From Brevibacterium daeguense (GTDB lineage Bacteria; Actinomycetota; Actinomycetes; Actinomycetales; Brevibacteriaceae), in assembly GCF_021729135.1 (NCBI RefSeq), contig NZ_JAJTWW010000003.1, forward strand, positions 62,001 through 126,000: DNA of 64,000 nt, in the 5' to 3' direction. The notes below the pieces were generated by a model. The model was given only the letters and a program-made list of their open reading frames with translations. It did no database searches and had not been told where the DNA came from. Both the position numbers and the translations under genes were made by a program. Positions within the stretch are counted from its first letter, which is position 1. Each line of letters begins with the position of its first letter. Below are positions 28,739-40,669 of the stretch, piece by piece.

Positions 28739-29770
28739 ATGCTTCGCATCGGACTCACCGGCGGAATCGGCGCCGGCAAATCGACAGTGGCTCAGCTGTT
28801 CCGCGACCACGGGGCGGCGGTGATCGACGCCGACGTGATCGCCCGTGAAGTCGTGGAACCGGGATCGCCGGCTCTGTCCCAGCTTGCCGAGGCGTTCGGC
28901 GTCGACGTGGTCGCACCCGACGGCACCCTCCAGCGCACCAGACTCGCCGAGATCGCCTTCGCGGACCCGGATTCGACCGCTCGGCTCAACGGGATCATGC
29001 ATCCCGCCATCCGGCAGCGCACGGAGTACTGGTACGAGCGCTATGCCGACCGTCAGGTGGTGGTTCACGATGTTCCGCTGCTGGTCGAGAACGGGATGAG
29101 CCGCATCTATCATCTCGCCGTCCTCGTCGACGTCTCCGCCGAGACCCGGATCGAGCGCCTGACCACCAGCAGAGGGATGGACGAGGCCGACGCGCGGCGC
29201 CGCATCGCTGCGCAGGCCTCGGACCAGCAGCGCTACGAGGCCTGCGACGTCGTGCTCGACAACCACGGGTCGCCGGCAGACCTGGCGGCGGCATTCGAGC
29301 AGGTGTGGAGCGGCCGCATCTCCCCCTTCGCCGAGAACCTGGACGGCCGGTGCCCGGCAGCAGCGGGCGGATGCGGTCTGCCCGAGCACCCCGTCTCCGC
29401 CGTGCATCGAGCCGGCCGGACGCGGGAGCGCATCGAGACCTGGCTGCGGCTCGGCGGCTGCGAGCAGGTGCCCGTCGAGCTGCTCCCCGCCGCGCCCGCG
29501 CCCGACCGCTCGGTTCGGGGATCCGCTGAGCCGACCGGAGCGGAGCAGGCACCGGGTGCCGAGGCGCCGACGGTGATCTGCGTCAGAGCCGAACGGGACC
29601 AGCTGCCCGCCGTGCAGGGCGCGCTGAGCGCTGCCGGGTTTCCGGCTGCCGACCGCTCCGCATCCGGAGCGGATCCTGCGCCCGGGGATTCCGGACACCG
29701 GGCCGAGGGGGCGGAGCACCGGTCGGCGGACCCGTGCAATCCCGCTCGAGTGCTGGTCACCGTGGGCTGA
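28739..29770 (+). CDS. coaE: Dephospho-CoA kinase with unusual C-terminal extension
   Basis: Final CoA-synthesis step, phosphorylating the ribose 3'-OH of dephospho-CoA. The kinase occupies about residues 1-200: P-loop GGIGAGKST, ADVIAREVVEPG, HP.IR...VVVHDVPLLVENGM and the lid TTSRGMDEADARRRIAAQ are all normal. A further 140 residues follow, rich in Ala, Pro, Gly and Ser. Many actinobacterial CoaE proteins carry a GrpB/UPF0157 domain there, but this tail does not show its recognisable motifs; it contains the fragments ERIETWLRLGGCEQVPVELL and TVICVRAERDQLPAVQGAL. It may be a decayed domain or a lineage-specific one. Confidence 0.9.
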   Translation: MLRIGLTGGIGAGKSTVAQLFRDHGAAVIDADVIAREVVEPGSPALSQLAEAFGVDVVAPDGTLQRTRLAEIAFADPDSTARLNGIMHPAIRQRTEYWYERYADRQVVVHDVPLLVENGMSRIYHLAVLVDVSAETRIERLTTSRGMDEADARRRIAAQASDQQRYEACDVVLDNHGSPADLAAAFEQVWSGRISPFAENLDGRCPAAAGGCGLPEHPVSAVHRAGRTRERIETWLRLGGCEQVPVELLPAAPAPDRSVRGSAEPTGAEQAPGAEAPTVICVRAERDQLPAVQGALSAAGFPAADRSASGADPAPGDSGHRAEGAEHRSADPCNPARVLVTVG

Positions 29771-29815
29771 ACCTCGGTCCGCGGCCGGTCCCTGTCCCGT
29801 GTCCGCGCTCGGGAG

Positions 29816-29821
29816 TATGGT
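29816..29821 (+). promoter_or_regulatory. -10 box of uvrB (leaderless arrangement)
   Basis: TATGGT is followed by 6 bases (GCTCGT) and the ATG at 29828, with no ribosome site. I see no LexA-type palindrome near it. Confidence 0.55.
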
Positions 29822-29827
29822 GCTCGT

Positions 29828-32008
29828 ATGACTGCTCAGGACCTGACCACCCCGGACGACACGAGCCCGCAGGACCCGCCGGTCAGACCTGTTCCCAAGG
29901 TCGGCCATCGTCCCGAGGTGATCCGCTCGGTCGCGCCGTTCGAGGTGGTCAGCGAGTACCAGCCCGCCGGTGACCAGCCGGCGGCGATCGCGGATATCAC
30001 CCGTCGTCTGCACGCGGGAGAGAAGGACATCGTGCTGCTCGGCGCCACCGGCACCGGCAAGTCGGCCACCACGGCCTGGCTCATCGAGCAGGTGCAGAGA
30101 CCGACACTGGTGATGGCCCCCAACAAGACCCTGGCCGCGCAGCTGGCCAACGAGTTCCGCCAGCTGCTCCCGAACAACGCAGTCGAGTACTTCGTCTCCT
30201 ACTACGACTACTACCAGCCGGAAGCCTACGTCCCGCAGACTGACACCTTCATCGAGAAGGACTCGTCGATCAACGACGAAGTCGAACGGCTCAGACACTC
30301 CGCGACCAACTCGCTGCTGACCCGCCGCGATGTCGTGGTGGTCTCGACCGTTTCGTGCATCTACGGCCTCGGAACCCCGGAGGAGTACGTCGACCGCATG
30401 GTCTCGTTGGAGGTCGGGGAGGAGTGCGACCGTGACGAGCTGCTCAAGCGGTTCGTCTCCATGCAGTACGCCCGCAACGACCTCGCATTCACTCGCGGCA
30501 CCTTCAGAGTCCGCGGTGACACCGTGGAGATCATCCCGCAGTACGAGGAGCTCGCCCTGCGGATCGAGTTCTTCGGCGATGAGATCGAGGCCCTGTACAC
30601 CCTCCACCCGCTGACGGGTGAGATCGTGCGGGAGGAGGAGGTCATCCACATCTTCCCGGCCAGCCACTACGTCGCCGGTGAGAGCCGGATGAGCAGGGCG
30701 GTCGCGGACATCGAGGACGAACTCCAGCAGCGCCTGGCAGAACTGGAGTCGCAGAACAAGATGCTGGAGGCGCAGCGACTCAAGATGCGCACCAGCTACG
30801 ACCTCGAGATGATGCAGTCCATGGGGTTCACCTCGGGAATCGAGAACTACTCGCGGCATATCGATGGCAGAGCACCCGGCTCGGCGCCCAACTGCCTGCT
30901 CGACTACTTCCCCGAGGACTTCCTGCTCGTGATCGACGAGAGCCACGTGACCGTGCCGCAGATCGGCGGGATGTACGAGGGAGACATGTCACGGAAGCGC
31001 ACCCTCGTCGAGCACGGCTTCCGGCTTCCCAGCGCGCTCGACAACCGCCCGCTGAGGTTCTCGGAGTTCCGCGACCGCGTCGGCCAGACCGTGTACCTGT
31101 CGGCCACCCCGGGCGACTTCGAGCTCGAACGAGCCAGCGGTGTGGTCGAGCAGATCATCCGACCCACCGGCCTCGTCGATCCGCAGGTCCACGTGAAGCC
31201 CACGAAGGGCCAGATCGACGACCTGCTGGGCGAGATCCGGGACCGCGTGGACCGCAATGAGCGCGTCCTCGTCACCACGCTGACCAAGAAGATGGCCGAA
31301 GACCTCACCGACTATCTCCTCGATCACGAGGTGGCAGTGCGCTACCTGCACTCGGACGTGGACACCCTGCGGCGCGTCGAGCTGCTGACAGAGCTGCGCG
31401 CCGGCGAGTTCGACGTCCTCGTCGGCATCAACCTGCTTCGCGAGGGGCTGGACCTGCCCGAGGTCTCCCTGGTGTCCATCCTCGACGCAGACAAGGAAGG
31501 GTTCCTGCGGTCGGGCACATCACTCATCCAGACGATCGGCCGTGCCGCCCGCAACATCAGCGGCGAGGTCCACATGTACGCGGACACCATCACCCCTTCG
31601 ATGAGGTACGCCATCGACGAGACCAACCGCAGGCGCGAGATCCAGGTCGCCTACAACGCCGAGCACGGAATCGATCCGAAGCCCCTGGTCAAGAAGATCG
31701 CCGACATCACCGAAAGACTGCAGCGCGAAGACGAGGACACCCGCGAGCTGCTCACCCAGTTCGACTACGGAAAGGGGAAGCGCGGCTACAACGCGACGAT
31801 CACCGAGGACCAGAAGGCCGCAGCGGCCACCGGCGGCAGCGCGCTGCGGCCGCCGGCCGCGGATCTCGCGGAGCTCATCGCGGGCCTGACCGACCAGATG
31901 CACACCGCTGCGGCCGAGCTGCAGTTCGAACTTGCGGCCCGCCTCCGCGACGAGCTCGCCGACCTCAAGAAGGAGCTGCGCCAGATGCAGCGGGAGGGAC
32001 ACGCCTGA
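29828..32008 (+). CDS. uvrB: Excinuclease ABC subunit B
   Basis: DNA-damage verification helicase of nucleotide excision repair, 726 residues. Walker A GATGTGKS is at about residues 72-79 after a roughly 35-residue non-conserved N-terminal extension. The beta-hairpin [20 protein letters not shown] that threads DNA strands is intact, as are [30 protein letters not shown] and the C-terminal helicase GRAARN. A UVR domain for UvrC binding closes the protein ([23 protein letters not shown]). It is separated from uvrA by the terC pair, yciI and a helicase. Confidence 0.97.
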   Translation: MTAQDLTTPDDTSPQDPPVRPVPKVGHRPEVIRSVAPFEVVSEYQPAGDQPAAIADITRRLHAGEKDIVLLGATGTGKSATTAWLIEQVQRPTLVMAPNKTLAAQLANEFRQLLPNNAVEYFVSYYDYYQPEAYVPQTDTFIEKDSSINDEVERLRHSATNSLLTRRDVVVVSTVSCIYGLGTPEEYVDRMVSLEVGEECDRDELLKRFVSMQYARNDLAFTRGTFRVRGDTVEIIPQYEELALRIEFFGDEIEALYTLHPLTGEIVREEEVIHIFPASHYVAGESRMSRAVADIEDELQQRLAELESQNKMLEAQRLKMRTSYDLEMMQSMGFTSGIENYSRHIDGRAPGSAPNCLLDYFPEDFLLVIDESHVTVPQIGGMYEGDMSRKRTLVEHGFRLPSALDNRPLRFSEFRDRVGQTVYLSATPGDFELERASGVVEQIIRPTGLVDPQVHVKPTKGQIDDLLGEIRDRVDRNERVLVTTLTKKMAEDLTDYLLDHEVAVRYLHSDVDTLRRVELLTELRAGEFDVLVGINLLREGLDLPEVSLVSILDADKEGFLRSGTSLIQTIGRAARNISGEVHMYADTITPSMRYAIDETNRRREIQVAYNAEHGIDPKPLVKKIADITERLQREDEDTRELLTQFDYGKGKRGYNATITEDQKAAAATGGSALRPPAADLAELIAGLTDQMHTAAAELQFELAARLRDELADLKKELRQMQREGHA

Positions 32009-32044
32009 GCGGCGGGACGGAAATCGCGTTAGTATGACCTGTCA

Positions 32045-32159
32045 GCGAAGGGGAGTATCCCTCACGCTCCTCGACCGTCATCACGATGACGTGGCGTTGA
32101 TACGCCTGATCGTCCGGTCGCGGAGGCACGGCGAGTCGCCGTGCGGGAGAGACTTTCGA
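32045..32159 (+). ncRNA. yybP-ykoY (Mn2+) riboswitch upstream of the first terC
   Basis: The conserved core GGGGAGTATCCCTC (from 32050) and the 3' element GGGAGAGACTTTCG (to 32158) are the hallmark of the yybP-ykoY class, known to sense manganese. The closing helix pairs CGAAGG (32046-32051) with CTTTCG (32153-32158). A possible expression-platform hairpin CCCGG / CCGGG lies at 32171-32188, just before the AAAGG ribosome site (32198-32202) of terC, suggesting translational control. Confidence 0.88.
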
Positions 32160-32207
32160 TCGATGCCCTGCCCGGACCTGCTCCCGGGACAATGACGAAA
32201 GGCTGCA

Positions 32208-33338
32208 ATGGATACCGCTCTGCCCGTGTGGTTCGAAATCGGATCGCTCGTAGTCCTCGTGGCGATCCTGATCTTCGACCTCCTGCTGGTGATCAGACGC
32301 CCTCACGTTCCCTCCATGAAGGAGTCGAGCCTGTGGGTCGGCTTCTACGTGGCGCTGGCGCTGATCTTCGCCGCGATCATGTTCATCTTCGGCGACGCTC
32401 AGCACGGGACGGAGTTCCTCGCCGGCTGGGTCACCGAGTACTCGCTGAGCATCGACAACCTGTTCGTGTTCGTCATCATCATGACCCGCTTCAAGGTGCC
32501 ACGCGAACAGCAGCAGAAGGTGCTGATGATCGGCATCATCATCGCCCTGGTCGCACGCGGCATCTTCATCCTCCTGGGCGCCGCCCTGATCCAGAACTTC
32601 TCCTGGGTCTTCTACATCTTCGGCGCCTTCCTGCTCTACACAGCGTGGACGCAGGCTTTCGGCGGCGAGGAGGACACCTCCGAGGAGAACTTCGTCACCC
32701 GGATGCTGAAGAAGCGGGTGAACCTCACCGACCAGTGGGACGGCAGCAAGTTCAGGACGACCATCGAGGGCCAGCGGTTCTTCACCCCGATGCTGCTCGT
32801 GGTGCTGGCACTGGGCACCACCGACGTGATGTTCGCCCTCGACTCGATCCCTGCGATCTTCGGCATCACGCAGAGCCCGTTCATCGTGTTCACGGCGAAT
32901 ATCTTCGCGCTCATGGGTCTGCGCCAGCTGTACTTCATGCTCGGTGGTCTGCTTGACCGCCTCGTCTACCTCAAGTACGGGATCGCCGCGATTCTCGCCT
33001 TCATCGGTGTGAAGCTCTTCTTCCACGCCATGCACGAGAATGAGCTTCCCTTCATCAACGGCGGGGAGCCGATCGAGTGGGCACCGGAGATCTCCACCTG
33101 GACCTCGCTCGGCGTCATCGTCGCCTGCATGGTGGTCGCCACCGTCGCCAGCCTCGTCAAGATGCGCCGAGGCCCCGCTGACGCGCCGCTCGGTCCCATC
33201 GAGCACCAGACCTCGGCCCGCGAGTTCTCGGCTGACTCACCGGCCGCTGCCGAGGAGAAGAACCGGAACGGCTCCGCAGGTCATGACCCGGAGGACAGTG
33301 ACGGCGGCGACAGCGCTCGCGGCAGCAGTGTGCGCTGA
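32208..33338 (+). CDS. TerC family integral membrane protein, copy 1
   Basis: A 376-residue TerC protein with about nine membrane helices. The family features FLAGWVTEYSLSIDNLFVFV, with acidic and polar residues within a helix, and VLALGTTDVMFALDSIPAIF (paired Asp in two helices) are both present, indicating a metal-ion path. TerC proteins of this type export Mn2+ or help metal loading of secreted enzymes in other bacteria; the manganese riboswitch in front supports Mn2+ export here. A hydrophilic tail of about 60 residues ends the protein. ATG 32208 has AAAGG 5 bases upstream. A second TerC follows. Confidence 0.9.
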   Translation: MDTALPVWFEIGSLVVLVAILIFDLLLVIRRPHVPSMKESSLWVGFYVALALIFAAIMFIFGDAQHGTEFLAGWVTEYSLSIDNLFVFVIIMTRFKVPREQQQKVLMIGIIIALVARGIFILLGAALIQNFSWVFYIFGAFLLYTAWTQAFGGEEDTSEENFVTRMLKKRVNLTDQWDGSKFRTTIEGQRFFTPMLLVVLALGTTDVMFALDSIPAIFGITQSPFIVFTANIFALMGLRQLYFMLGGLLDRLVYLKYGIAAILAFIGVKLFFHAMHENELPFINGGEPIEWAPEISTWTSLGVIVACMVVATVASLVKMRRGPADAPLGPIEHQTSAREFSADSPAAAEEKNRNGSAGHDPEDSDGGDSARGSSVR

Positions 33339-33362
33339 GTTCGCACTCATCTCACAGCCGGA

Positions 33363-33391
33363 CCCGCCTGGATCGAGCCAGATCAGGCGGG
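33363..33391 (+). terminator. Terminator after the first terC
   Basis: Arms CCCGCCTGGATC and GATCAGGCGGG pair with one bulged base around GAGCCA. It isolates copy 1 from the second riboswitch, which begins 21 bases further on. Confidence 0.5.
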
Positions 33392-33411
33392 CGGGTTCGG
33401 TAGACTGCCTC

Positions 33412-33531
33412 GGGTAGGGGAGTATCCGAAACACTGCGCCCGTCAGCACGCTGACCAGAAGTCAGCCGGACGCAGGGCTCGGCCGGTTCAGCCGGCGGGC
33501 GGAGAGACTTGCGAGTCTCATTCCCCTACCC
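33412..33531 (+). ncRNA. yybP-ykoY (Mn2+) riboswitch upstream of the second terC
   Basis: Closing helix GGGTAGGGG (33412-33420) is exactly complementary to CCCCTACCC (33523-33531). The core AGGGGAGTATCC and the 3' element GGAGAGACTTGCGAGTCTC lie where the yybP-ykoY class requires them. The 3' strand of the closing helix ends directly against the GGAAGG ribosome site (33532-33537) of the gene, so folding of the aptamer can directly affect access to it. The internal helices differ from those of the first copy, so the two are not a recent duplicate. Confidence 0.88.
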
Positions 33532-33544
33532 GGAAGGCAGCAGC

Positions 33545-34744
33545 GTGACCGTTTCTCCGCTCATCTGGACCATCACCGTCGTCGCGATCGCGGCGCTTCT
33601 GTTGTTCGACTACATCTTCCACGTTCGCAAGGCCCATATACCGACACTCAAAGAGGCCGCTGTCTGGTCCGGTCTCTACGTGGGCATCGCGCTGCTCTTC
33701 GGCGTCCTGGTGCTCGTCTTCGGAGGCATGCAGGCGGGAACCGAGTACTTCGCCGGCTACATCACTGAGAAGGCGCTGTCGGTCGACAACCTCTTCGTCT
33801 TCCTGATCATCATCTCCAGCTTCAGGGTCCCGCGCGAGAACCAGCAGAAGGTCCTGCTGTTCGGCATCACCTTCTCCCTCATCGCCCGCACCGCGCTGAT
33901 CTTCGTGGGTGCCGGCCTGATCAACCAGTTCGCCTGGGTCTTCTACATCTTCGGTCTGATCCTCATCATCACCGCCGGCAACATGCTGAAGCCGGAGAGC
34001 ACGGACAAGGGCGAGGCCGACAACTTCATCGTCCGGATCACCAAGAAGATCCTGCCCACATCGGAGCACTACGACGGTGACAAGATGACGACCACCGTGG
34101 ACGGCAAGCGGATGGTGACTCCGATGCTCCTGGTGATGATCGCCATTGCGGGAACAGATCTGCTGTTCGCGCTCGACTCGATCCCAGCGATCTTCGGCCT
34201 GACGCAGGACGTCTACCTCGTCTTCACCGCCACCGCATTCTCACTGCTGGGGCTGCGCCAGCTCTACTTCCTGCTCGACGGACTGCTCGATCGCCTTGTC
34301 TACCTCTCCTACGGGCTGTCGGCGATCCTGGCCTTCATCGGCATCAAGCTCATCCTCCACGCTCTGCACGAGAACAACCTGCCGTTCATCAACGACGGGG
34401 AACCCGTGCCGGTGATCGAGATCAGCACCGGCACCTCGCTGCTCGTGATCGTCGGAGTTCTCGTCATCACGGTCTTCGCATCGATTCGCAGCCCGCGGGG
34501 CCGCGCGCAGGCAGCCATCTCCGGCGCCCGACGCGATGCCAGGAACTATCTGGAGCTGGATTACACCGCGGATGATGCCGAACGCCGGCGGGTCTATCAG
34601 GAGATGGTCGAGAACGAGCGGACCGTCTCCGAACTCCCGGGGAAGTACCGAGCGATGATCAAGGAGGAGTACAAGTTCCGGGATCTGCTCTCGCGCGCCC
34701 ACGCTCGCTATGCGGAAGTGTCGGAAGAGCCGTCGGCGAGGTGA
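33545..34744 (+). CDS. TerC family integral membrane protein, copy 2
   Basis: 399 residues from GTG 33545, chosen because GGAAGG is 7 bases upstream and because an in-frame ATG at 33509 would put the start inside the riboswitch. The same helix set as copy 1: YFAGYITEKALSVDNLFVFL and IAIAGTDLLFALDSIPAIF carry the paired acidic residues. The cytosolic tail is long and charged (LELDYTADDAERRRVYQEM...). Divergence from copy 1 is substantial over the tail, so the two may differ in regulation or partner. Probable manganese export, by family and by riboswitch. Confidence 0.9.
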   Translation: MTVSPLIWTITVVAIAALLLFDYIFHVRKAHIPTLKEAAVWSGLYVGIALLFGVLVLVFGGMQAGTEYFAGYITEKALSVDNLFVFLIIISSFRVPRENQQKVLLFGITFSLIARTALIFVGAGLINQFAWVFYIFGLILIITAGNMLKPESTDKGEADNFIVRITKKILPTSEHYDGDKMTTTVDGKRMVTPMLLVMIAIAGTDLLFALDSIPAIFGLTQDVYLVFTATAFSLLGLRQLYFLLDGLLDRLVYLSYGLSAILAFIGIKLILHALHENNLPFINDGEPVPVIEISTGTSLLVIVGVLVITVFASIRSPRGRAQAAISGARRDARNYLELDYTADDAERRRVYQEMVENERTVSELPGKYRAMIKEEYKFRDLLSRAHARYAEVSEEPSAR

Positions 34745-34752
34745 GCGGCCAG

Positions 34753-35052
34753 TCAGCTCAGCCGGTATTCGGCCCACGGGCCGAATACCGGGTTCCACTG
34801 CCGGATCGTCGTGGCCGTGATGACCCCTTCGGCCGCGTAGGGATCCTGCGCCAGGATATCCTCGATGTTGGACCGCTCGTCCGCTTGGAGGATGAGCAGT
34901 CCGCCGGGGACTCCTGCGTCCTCCAGCGGACCTGACGAGAGCAGGACTCCGGTCTCGTTCAGATGAGCCTGCCATTTCCGGTGGGCGGGTCGTGCGGCCA
35001 TGCGCCGCTCGGTGTCGGGTCCGTACTCGTAGGTGACAGCGAAGATGGCCAT
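34753..35052 (-). CDS. YciI family protein
   Basis: A 99-residue YciI/YCII-like protein, a ferredoxin-like dimeric fold. The N-terminal AIFAVTYEYGPDTERRMAARPAHRKWQAHL includes the conserved His/Asp area, followed by GVLLSSGPLEDAGVPGG and LAQDPYAAEGVITATTIRQW with the family's conserved DP.A pattern. Function unknown; some relatives are hydrolase- or dehydrochlorinase-like. ATG 35052 is preceded by AAGGAGCG. The 3' end doubles as a terminator stem. Confidence 0.88.
   Translation of the reverse strand: MAIFAVTYEYGPDTERRMAARPAHRKWQAHLNETGVLLSSGPLEDAGVPGGLLILQADERSNIEDILAQDPYAAEGVITATTIRQWNPVFGPWAEYRLS
34762..34791. terminator. Bidirectional terminator for terC copy 2 and yciI
   Basis: A 14-bp perfect stem (CCGGTATTCGGCCC and complement, 2-base centre) just after the terC stop and inside the last codons of the convergent yciI gene. 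Confidence 0.6.
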
Positions 35053-35098
35053 GACGCTCCTTCGATTGCAGGGGGAATAAACCGGCCGGATACCCGGT

Positions 35099-35104
35099 TA
35101 TCCT
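35099..35104 (+). promoter_or_regulatory. Candidate -10 box for the helicase gene
   Basis: TATCCT here would start transcription near 35111, giving a leader of about 43 bases to the GTG at 35154, which has an AAAGGA site. An upstream GTG at 35109 would be cut off. Confidence 0.35.
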
Positions 35105-35153
35105 CCGGGTGCCCGAAAAGACCAGTCTAGATCCAGTGCGAAAGGAACAATAC

Positions 35154-37664
35154 GTGCCACGCCTGCCGGAGATTCCCGAGGAGTTCGCGGATCCCGACAC
35201 CGTGTTCGAAGCCTTCGCCGACTACTGCGCCGAACTCGGCATCTCGCTGTACCCAGCTCAGGAGGAGGCGGTGCTGGCGATCCTGACCGGTGACAACACC
35301 ATCGTGGCCACGCCGACGGGATCGGGCAAGAGCATGGTGGCGCTGGCCGCTCTCTTCGCGGGAATCAGCACGGGCAGGCGCTCCTTCTATACCGCCCCCA
35401 TCAAGGCTCTGGTCAGCGAGAAGTTCTTCGCGCTCACCGATGCGCTCGGCCCCGAGCGCGTCGGCATGGTGACCGGCGACTCCGCCGTCAACCCGGACGC
35501 GCCGATCATCTGCGCGACAGCCGAGATCCTGGCCAACCAGGCGCTCCGGGAGGGCGGGCTGCTGGACGTCGGCATGGTGGTGATGGATGAATTCCACTAC
35601 TTCGCCGACCCGCAGCGCGGGTGGGCGTGGCAGGTGCCGCTGCTGTCGATGCCGCAGGCGCAGTTCGTCCTGATGTCAGCGACTCTGGGCGATGTCTCAC
35701 GGATCACGGAAGATCTCGAGGAGCTCACCGGCCGCCCGACGACCGAGGTGACCTCCGTGGATCGACCCGTGCCGCTGGAGTTCGCCTACTCCGAGGAGCC
35801 GCTGCACGAGCAGCTGGCCGCTCTCGTGCGGAAGGACCGGGCCCCGGTGTACGTGGTCTCGTTCGCGCAGGCTCAGGCGATCGAGCTGGCTTCGTCGATC
35901 ACCAGCGCGAACCTCACCACGCGCGAAGAACGCGAGGCGATCGCGGCCGCGATCGCCGGATTCCGGTTCGGCAAGGGATTCGGCGCCGTTCTCAAACGCC
36001 TGCTCAATCATGGGGTCGGAGTGCACCATGCGGGCATGCTTCCCAAGTACCGGCGCCTCGTCGAGCAGCTGGCAGGGGCGGGCCTGCTCAAGGTGATCTC
36101 CGGCACCGACACCCTCGGGGTGGGGATCAACGTGCCGATTCGGACGGTGCTGTTCACCGCGCTGACGAAGTTCGATGGCCGACGCGTGCGCCGCCTGCAG
36201 GTGCGCGAGTTCCAGCAGATCGCCGGACGCGCAGGCAGAGCCGGCTACGATTCCGTCGGCTACGTCGTCGTCCAGGCTCCCGAGCACGTGATCGAGAACA
36301 AGAAGGCGCTGGCGAAGGCCGGCGACGACCCGAAGAAGCGCCGCAAGGTGTCCAAGAAGCAGCCGCCCACGGGTTTCGTCTCCTGGTCGGAGAAGACCTT
36401 CGAGCACCTGACAGGAAGCCGGCCCGAAGAGCTGACGTCACGGATGAGGATCACCCATTCCACGGTCATCAATCTGCTGTCGCGGCCTGGAGCAGGCGTG
36501 CACACGGTGCGCGCGTTCATCGACTCCACGCATGAGTCGGAGGCGGCGAAGCTCGACATGTACCTGCGGGCTCTGCACATCGGGCGAGCTCTGCTGACCG
36601 CCGGGGTGATCGAACGGATCGAGGAGTCCGACGGTGCTGTGCGCTATCGGCCCAAGACCGACCTCGGCCCCCACTTCGCGCTGAATCAGCCGCTGTCGCC
36701 GTTCGTGCTCGCCGCCCTCGAGCTGTTCGATCCCGAATCGGAGTCCTACGCCCGGGACCTGCTCAGCATCGTCGAAGCCGCGACTCCCGTGCAGTTCGCC
36801 GTGCTCAAGGGTCAGCTCGACAGGATCAAGCGCGACGAGCTCGGTGCTCTCAAAGCCGAGGGAGTCGAATACGAGGAGCGGATGGCTGTGCTCGACGAGC
36901 TCAGCTACCCGCAGCCCAATGCGGAGATCCTCGAGGAGGCATTCGCCGCCTACGCTTCGGGTGCGCCGTGGGTCCGTGAGATCGGGCTCGAACCCAAGTC
37001 GGTGGTCGGGGACATGCTCGACCAGGCCATGAACTTCTCGCAGTTCGTCGCCTACTACGGTCTCGCCAGAGTCGAGGGAGGTCTGCTGCGCTACCTCACC
37101 GACGTCTACCGCACGCTGGTCCAGACCATTCCGATCGAGGCGATGAACTCGGAGCTCGAGCAGATCGTCGCGTGGTTGGGCGACCTCATCGCTCGCGTCG
37201 ACTCGAGCCTGATCGAGGAGTGGGAAGCTCTGCGCAATCCGCAGGACGATGATGAGGAGAGCCTGCTGCCGCCCGTCGATACCCGTCTCAGCGCAGACCG
37301 CAGGCGGTTCACCGCGCTCATCCGGAACACCATGTTCCATCGTGTGCTGCTGGCGGAGCGGGCCGATTACTCCCGCCTCGGCGAGCTCGACGGCGATTCC
37401 GGCTGGGGCGAGCGCGCCTGGGAGAACGCGATCGAGGAATTCTATGAGGAGTACGGCGAACTCGGAATCGATGCCGACGCCCGCAGCAGCGCGTTCATCA
37501 GCATCGAGCCGGGCACCGACTATTGGTCGGTGCGGCAGGTGCTCGACGATCCGCGAGGCGACCGCGACTGGGCGATCAGGGCTCGGGTGGACGTCGCGGC
37601 CAGTGACGAGTCGGAAGAGGTCGTCGTCGAGATCCTCGGCGTCGGTCCGATGAACGCCCGATGA
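35154..37664 (+). CDS. DEAD/DEAH-box helicase, DUF3516 type
   Basis: A superfamily 2 helicase of about 836 residues; GTG 35154 is chosen because AAAGGA lies 7 bases before it (a GTG at 35109 is the alternative). Motifs: Walker [10 protein letters not shown], motif Ia [12 protein letters not shown], Walker B as MDEFHYF (DEFH), motif [12 protein letters not shown], motif [21 protein letters not shown] and [13 protein letters not shown]. The C-terminal half is the long DUF3516 region. Similar proteins resemble Ski2/Mtr4-like RNA helicases by helicase core; whether the substrate is RNA or DNA is unknown. The next gene, uvrA, starts about 100 bases on. Confidence 0.88.
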   Translation: MPRLPEIPEEFADPDTVFEAFADYCAELGISLYPAQEEAVLAILTGDNTIVATPTGSGKSMVALAALFAGISTGRRSFYTAPIKALVSEKFFALTDALGPERVGMVTGDSAVNPDAPIICATAEILANQALREGGLLDVGMVVMDEFHYFADPQRGWAWQVPLLSMPQAQFVLMSATLGDVSRITEDLEELTGRPTTEVTSVDRPVPLEFAYSEEPLHEQLAALVRKDRAPVYVVSFAQAQAIELASSITSANLTTREEREAIAAAIAGFRFGKGFGAVLKRLLNHGVGVHHAGMLPKYRRLVEQLAGAGLLKVISGTDTLGVGINVPIRTVLFTALTKFDGRRVRRLQVREFQQIAGRAGRAGYDSVGYVVVQAPEHVIENKKALAKAGDDPKKRRKVSKKQPPTGFVSWSEKTFEHLTGSRPEELTSRMRITHSTVINLLSRPGAGVHTVRAFIDSTHESEAAKLDMYLRALHIGRALLTAGVIERIEESDGAVRYRPKTDLGPHFALNQPLSPFVLAALELFDPESESYARDLLSIVEAATPVQFAVLKGQLDRIKRDELGALKAEGVEYEERMAVLDELSYPQPNAEILEEAFAAYASGAPWVREIGLEPKSVVGDMLDQAMNFSQFVAYYGLARVEGGLLRYLTDVYRTLVQTIPIEAMNSELEQIVAWLGDLIARVDSSLIEEWEALRNPQDDDEESLLPPVDTRLSADRRRFTALIRNTMFHRVLLAERADYSRLGELDGDSGWGERAWENAIEEFYEEYGELGIDADARSSAFISIEPGTDYWSVRQVLDDPRGDRDWAIRARVDVAASDESEEVVVEILGVGPMNAR

Positions 37665-37755
37665 GCGGTCCTGCACCTGTGCCCGAGGAGAGGACCGGCG
37701 GTGAAAGGGGGAGCGGGGTCGACGCGCTCCCTGCACCCGTGTCCGTGGAGAGGAA

Positions 37756-37761
37756 TAGAGT
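37756..37761 (+). promoter_or_regulatory. -10 box of uvrA (leaderless arrangement)
   Basis: TAGAGT is followed by 7 bases (GTTCGAC) and a GTG at 37769. It lies within a region otherwise open in the uvrA frame from 37661. Confidence 0.55.
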
Positions 37762-37768
37762 GTTCGAC

Positions 37769-40655
<2,887 letters not shown>

Positions 40656-40669
<14 letters not shown>

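Noticed and set aside
28527..28740. Extra gene between the membrane protein and coaE
   Set aside because: Overlapping short frames have no family motifs and no ribosome site; the region is the 3' end of the membrane-protein gene.
35109..35156. GTG 35109 as start of the helicase gene
   Set aside because: It lies only 4 bases after the -10 box and has no ribosome site, while GTG 35154 has AAAGGA at a good distance.
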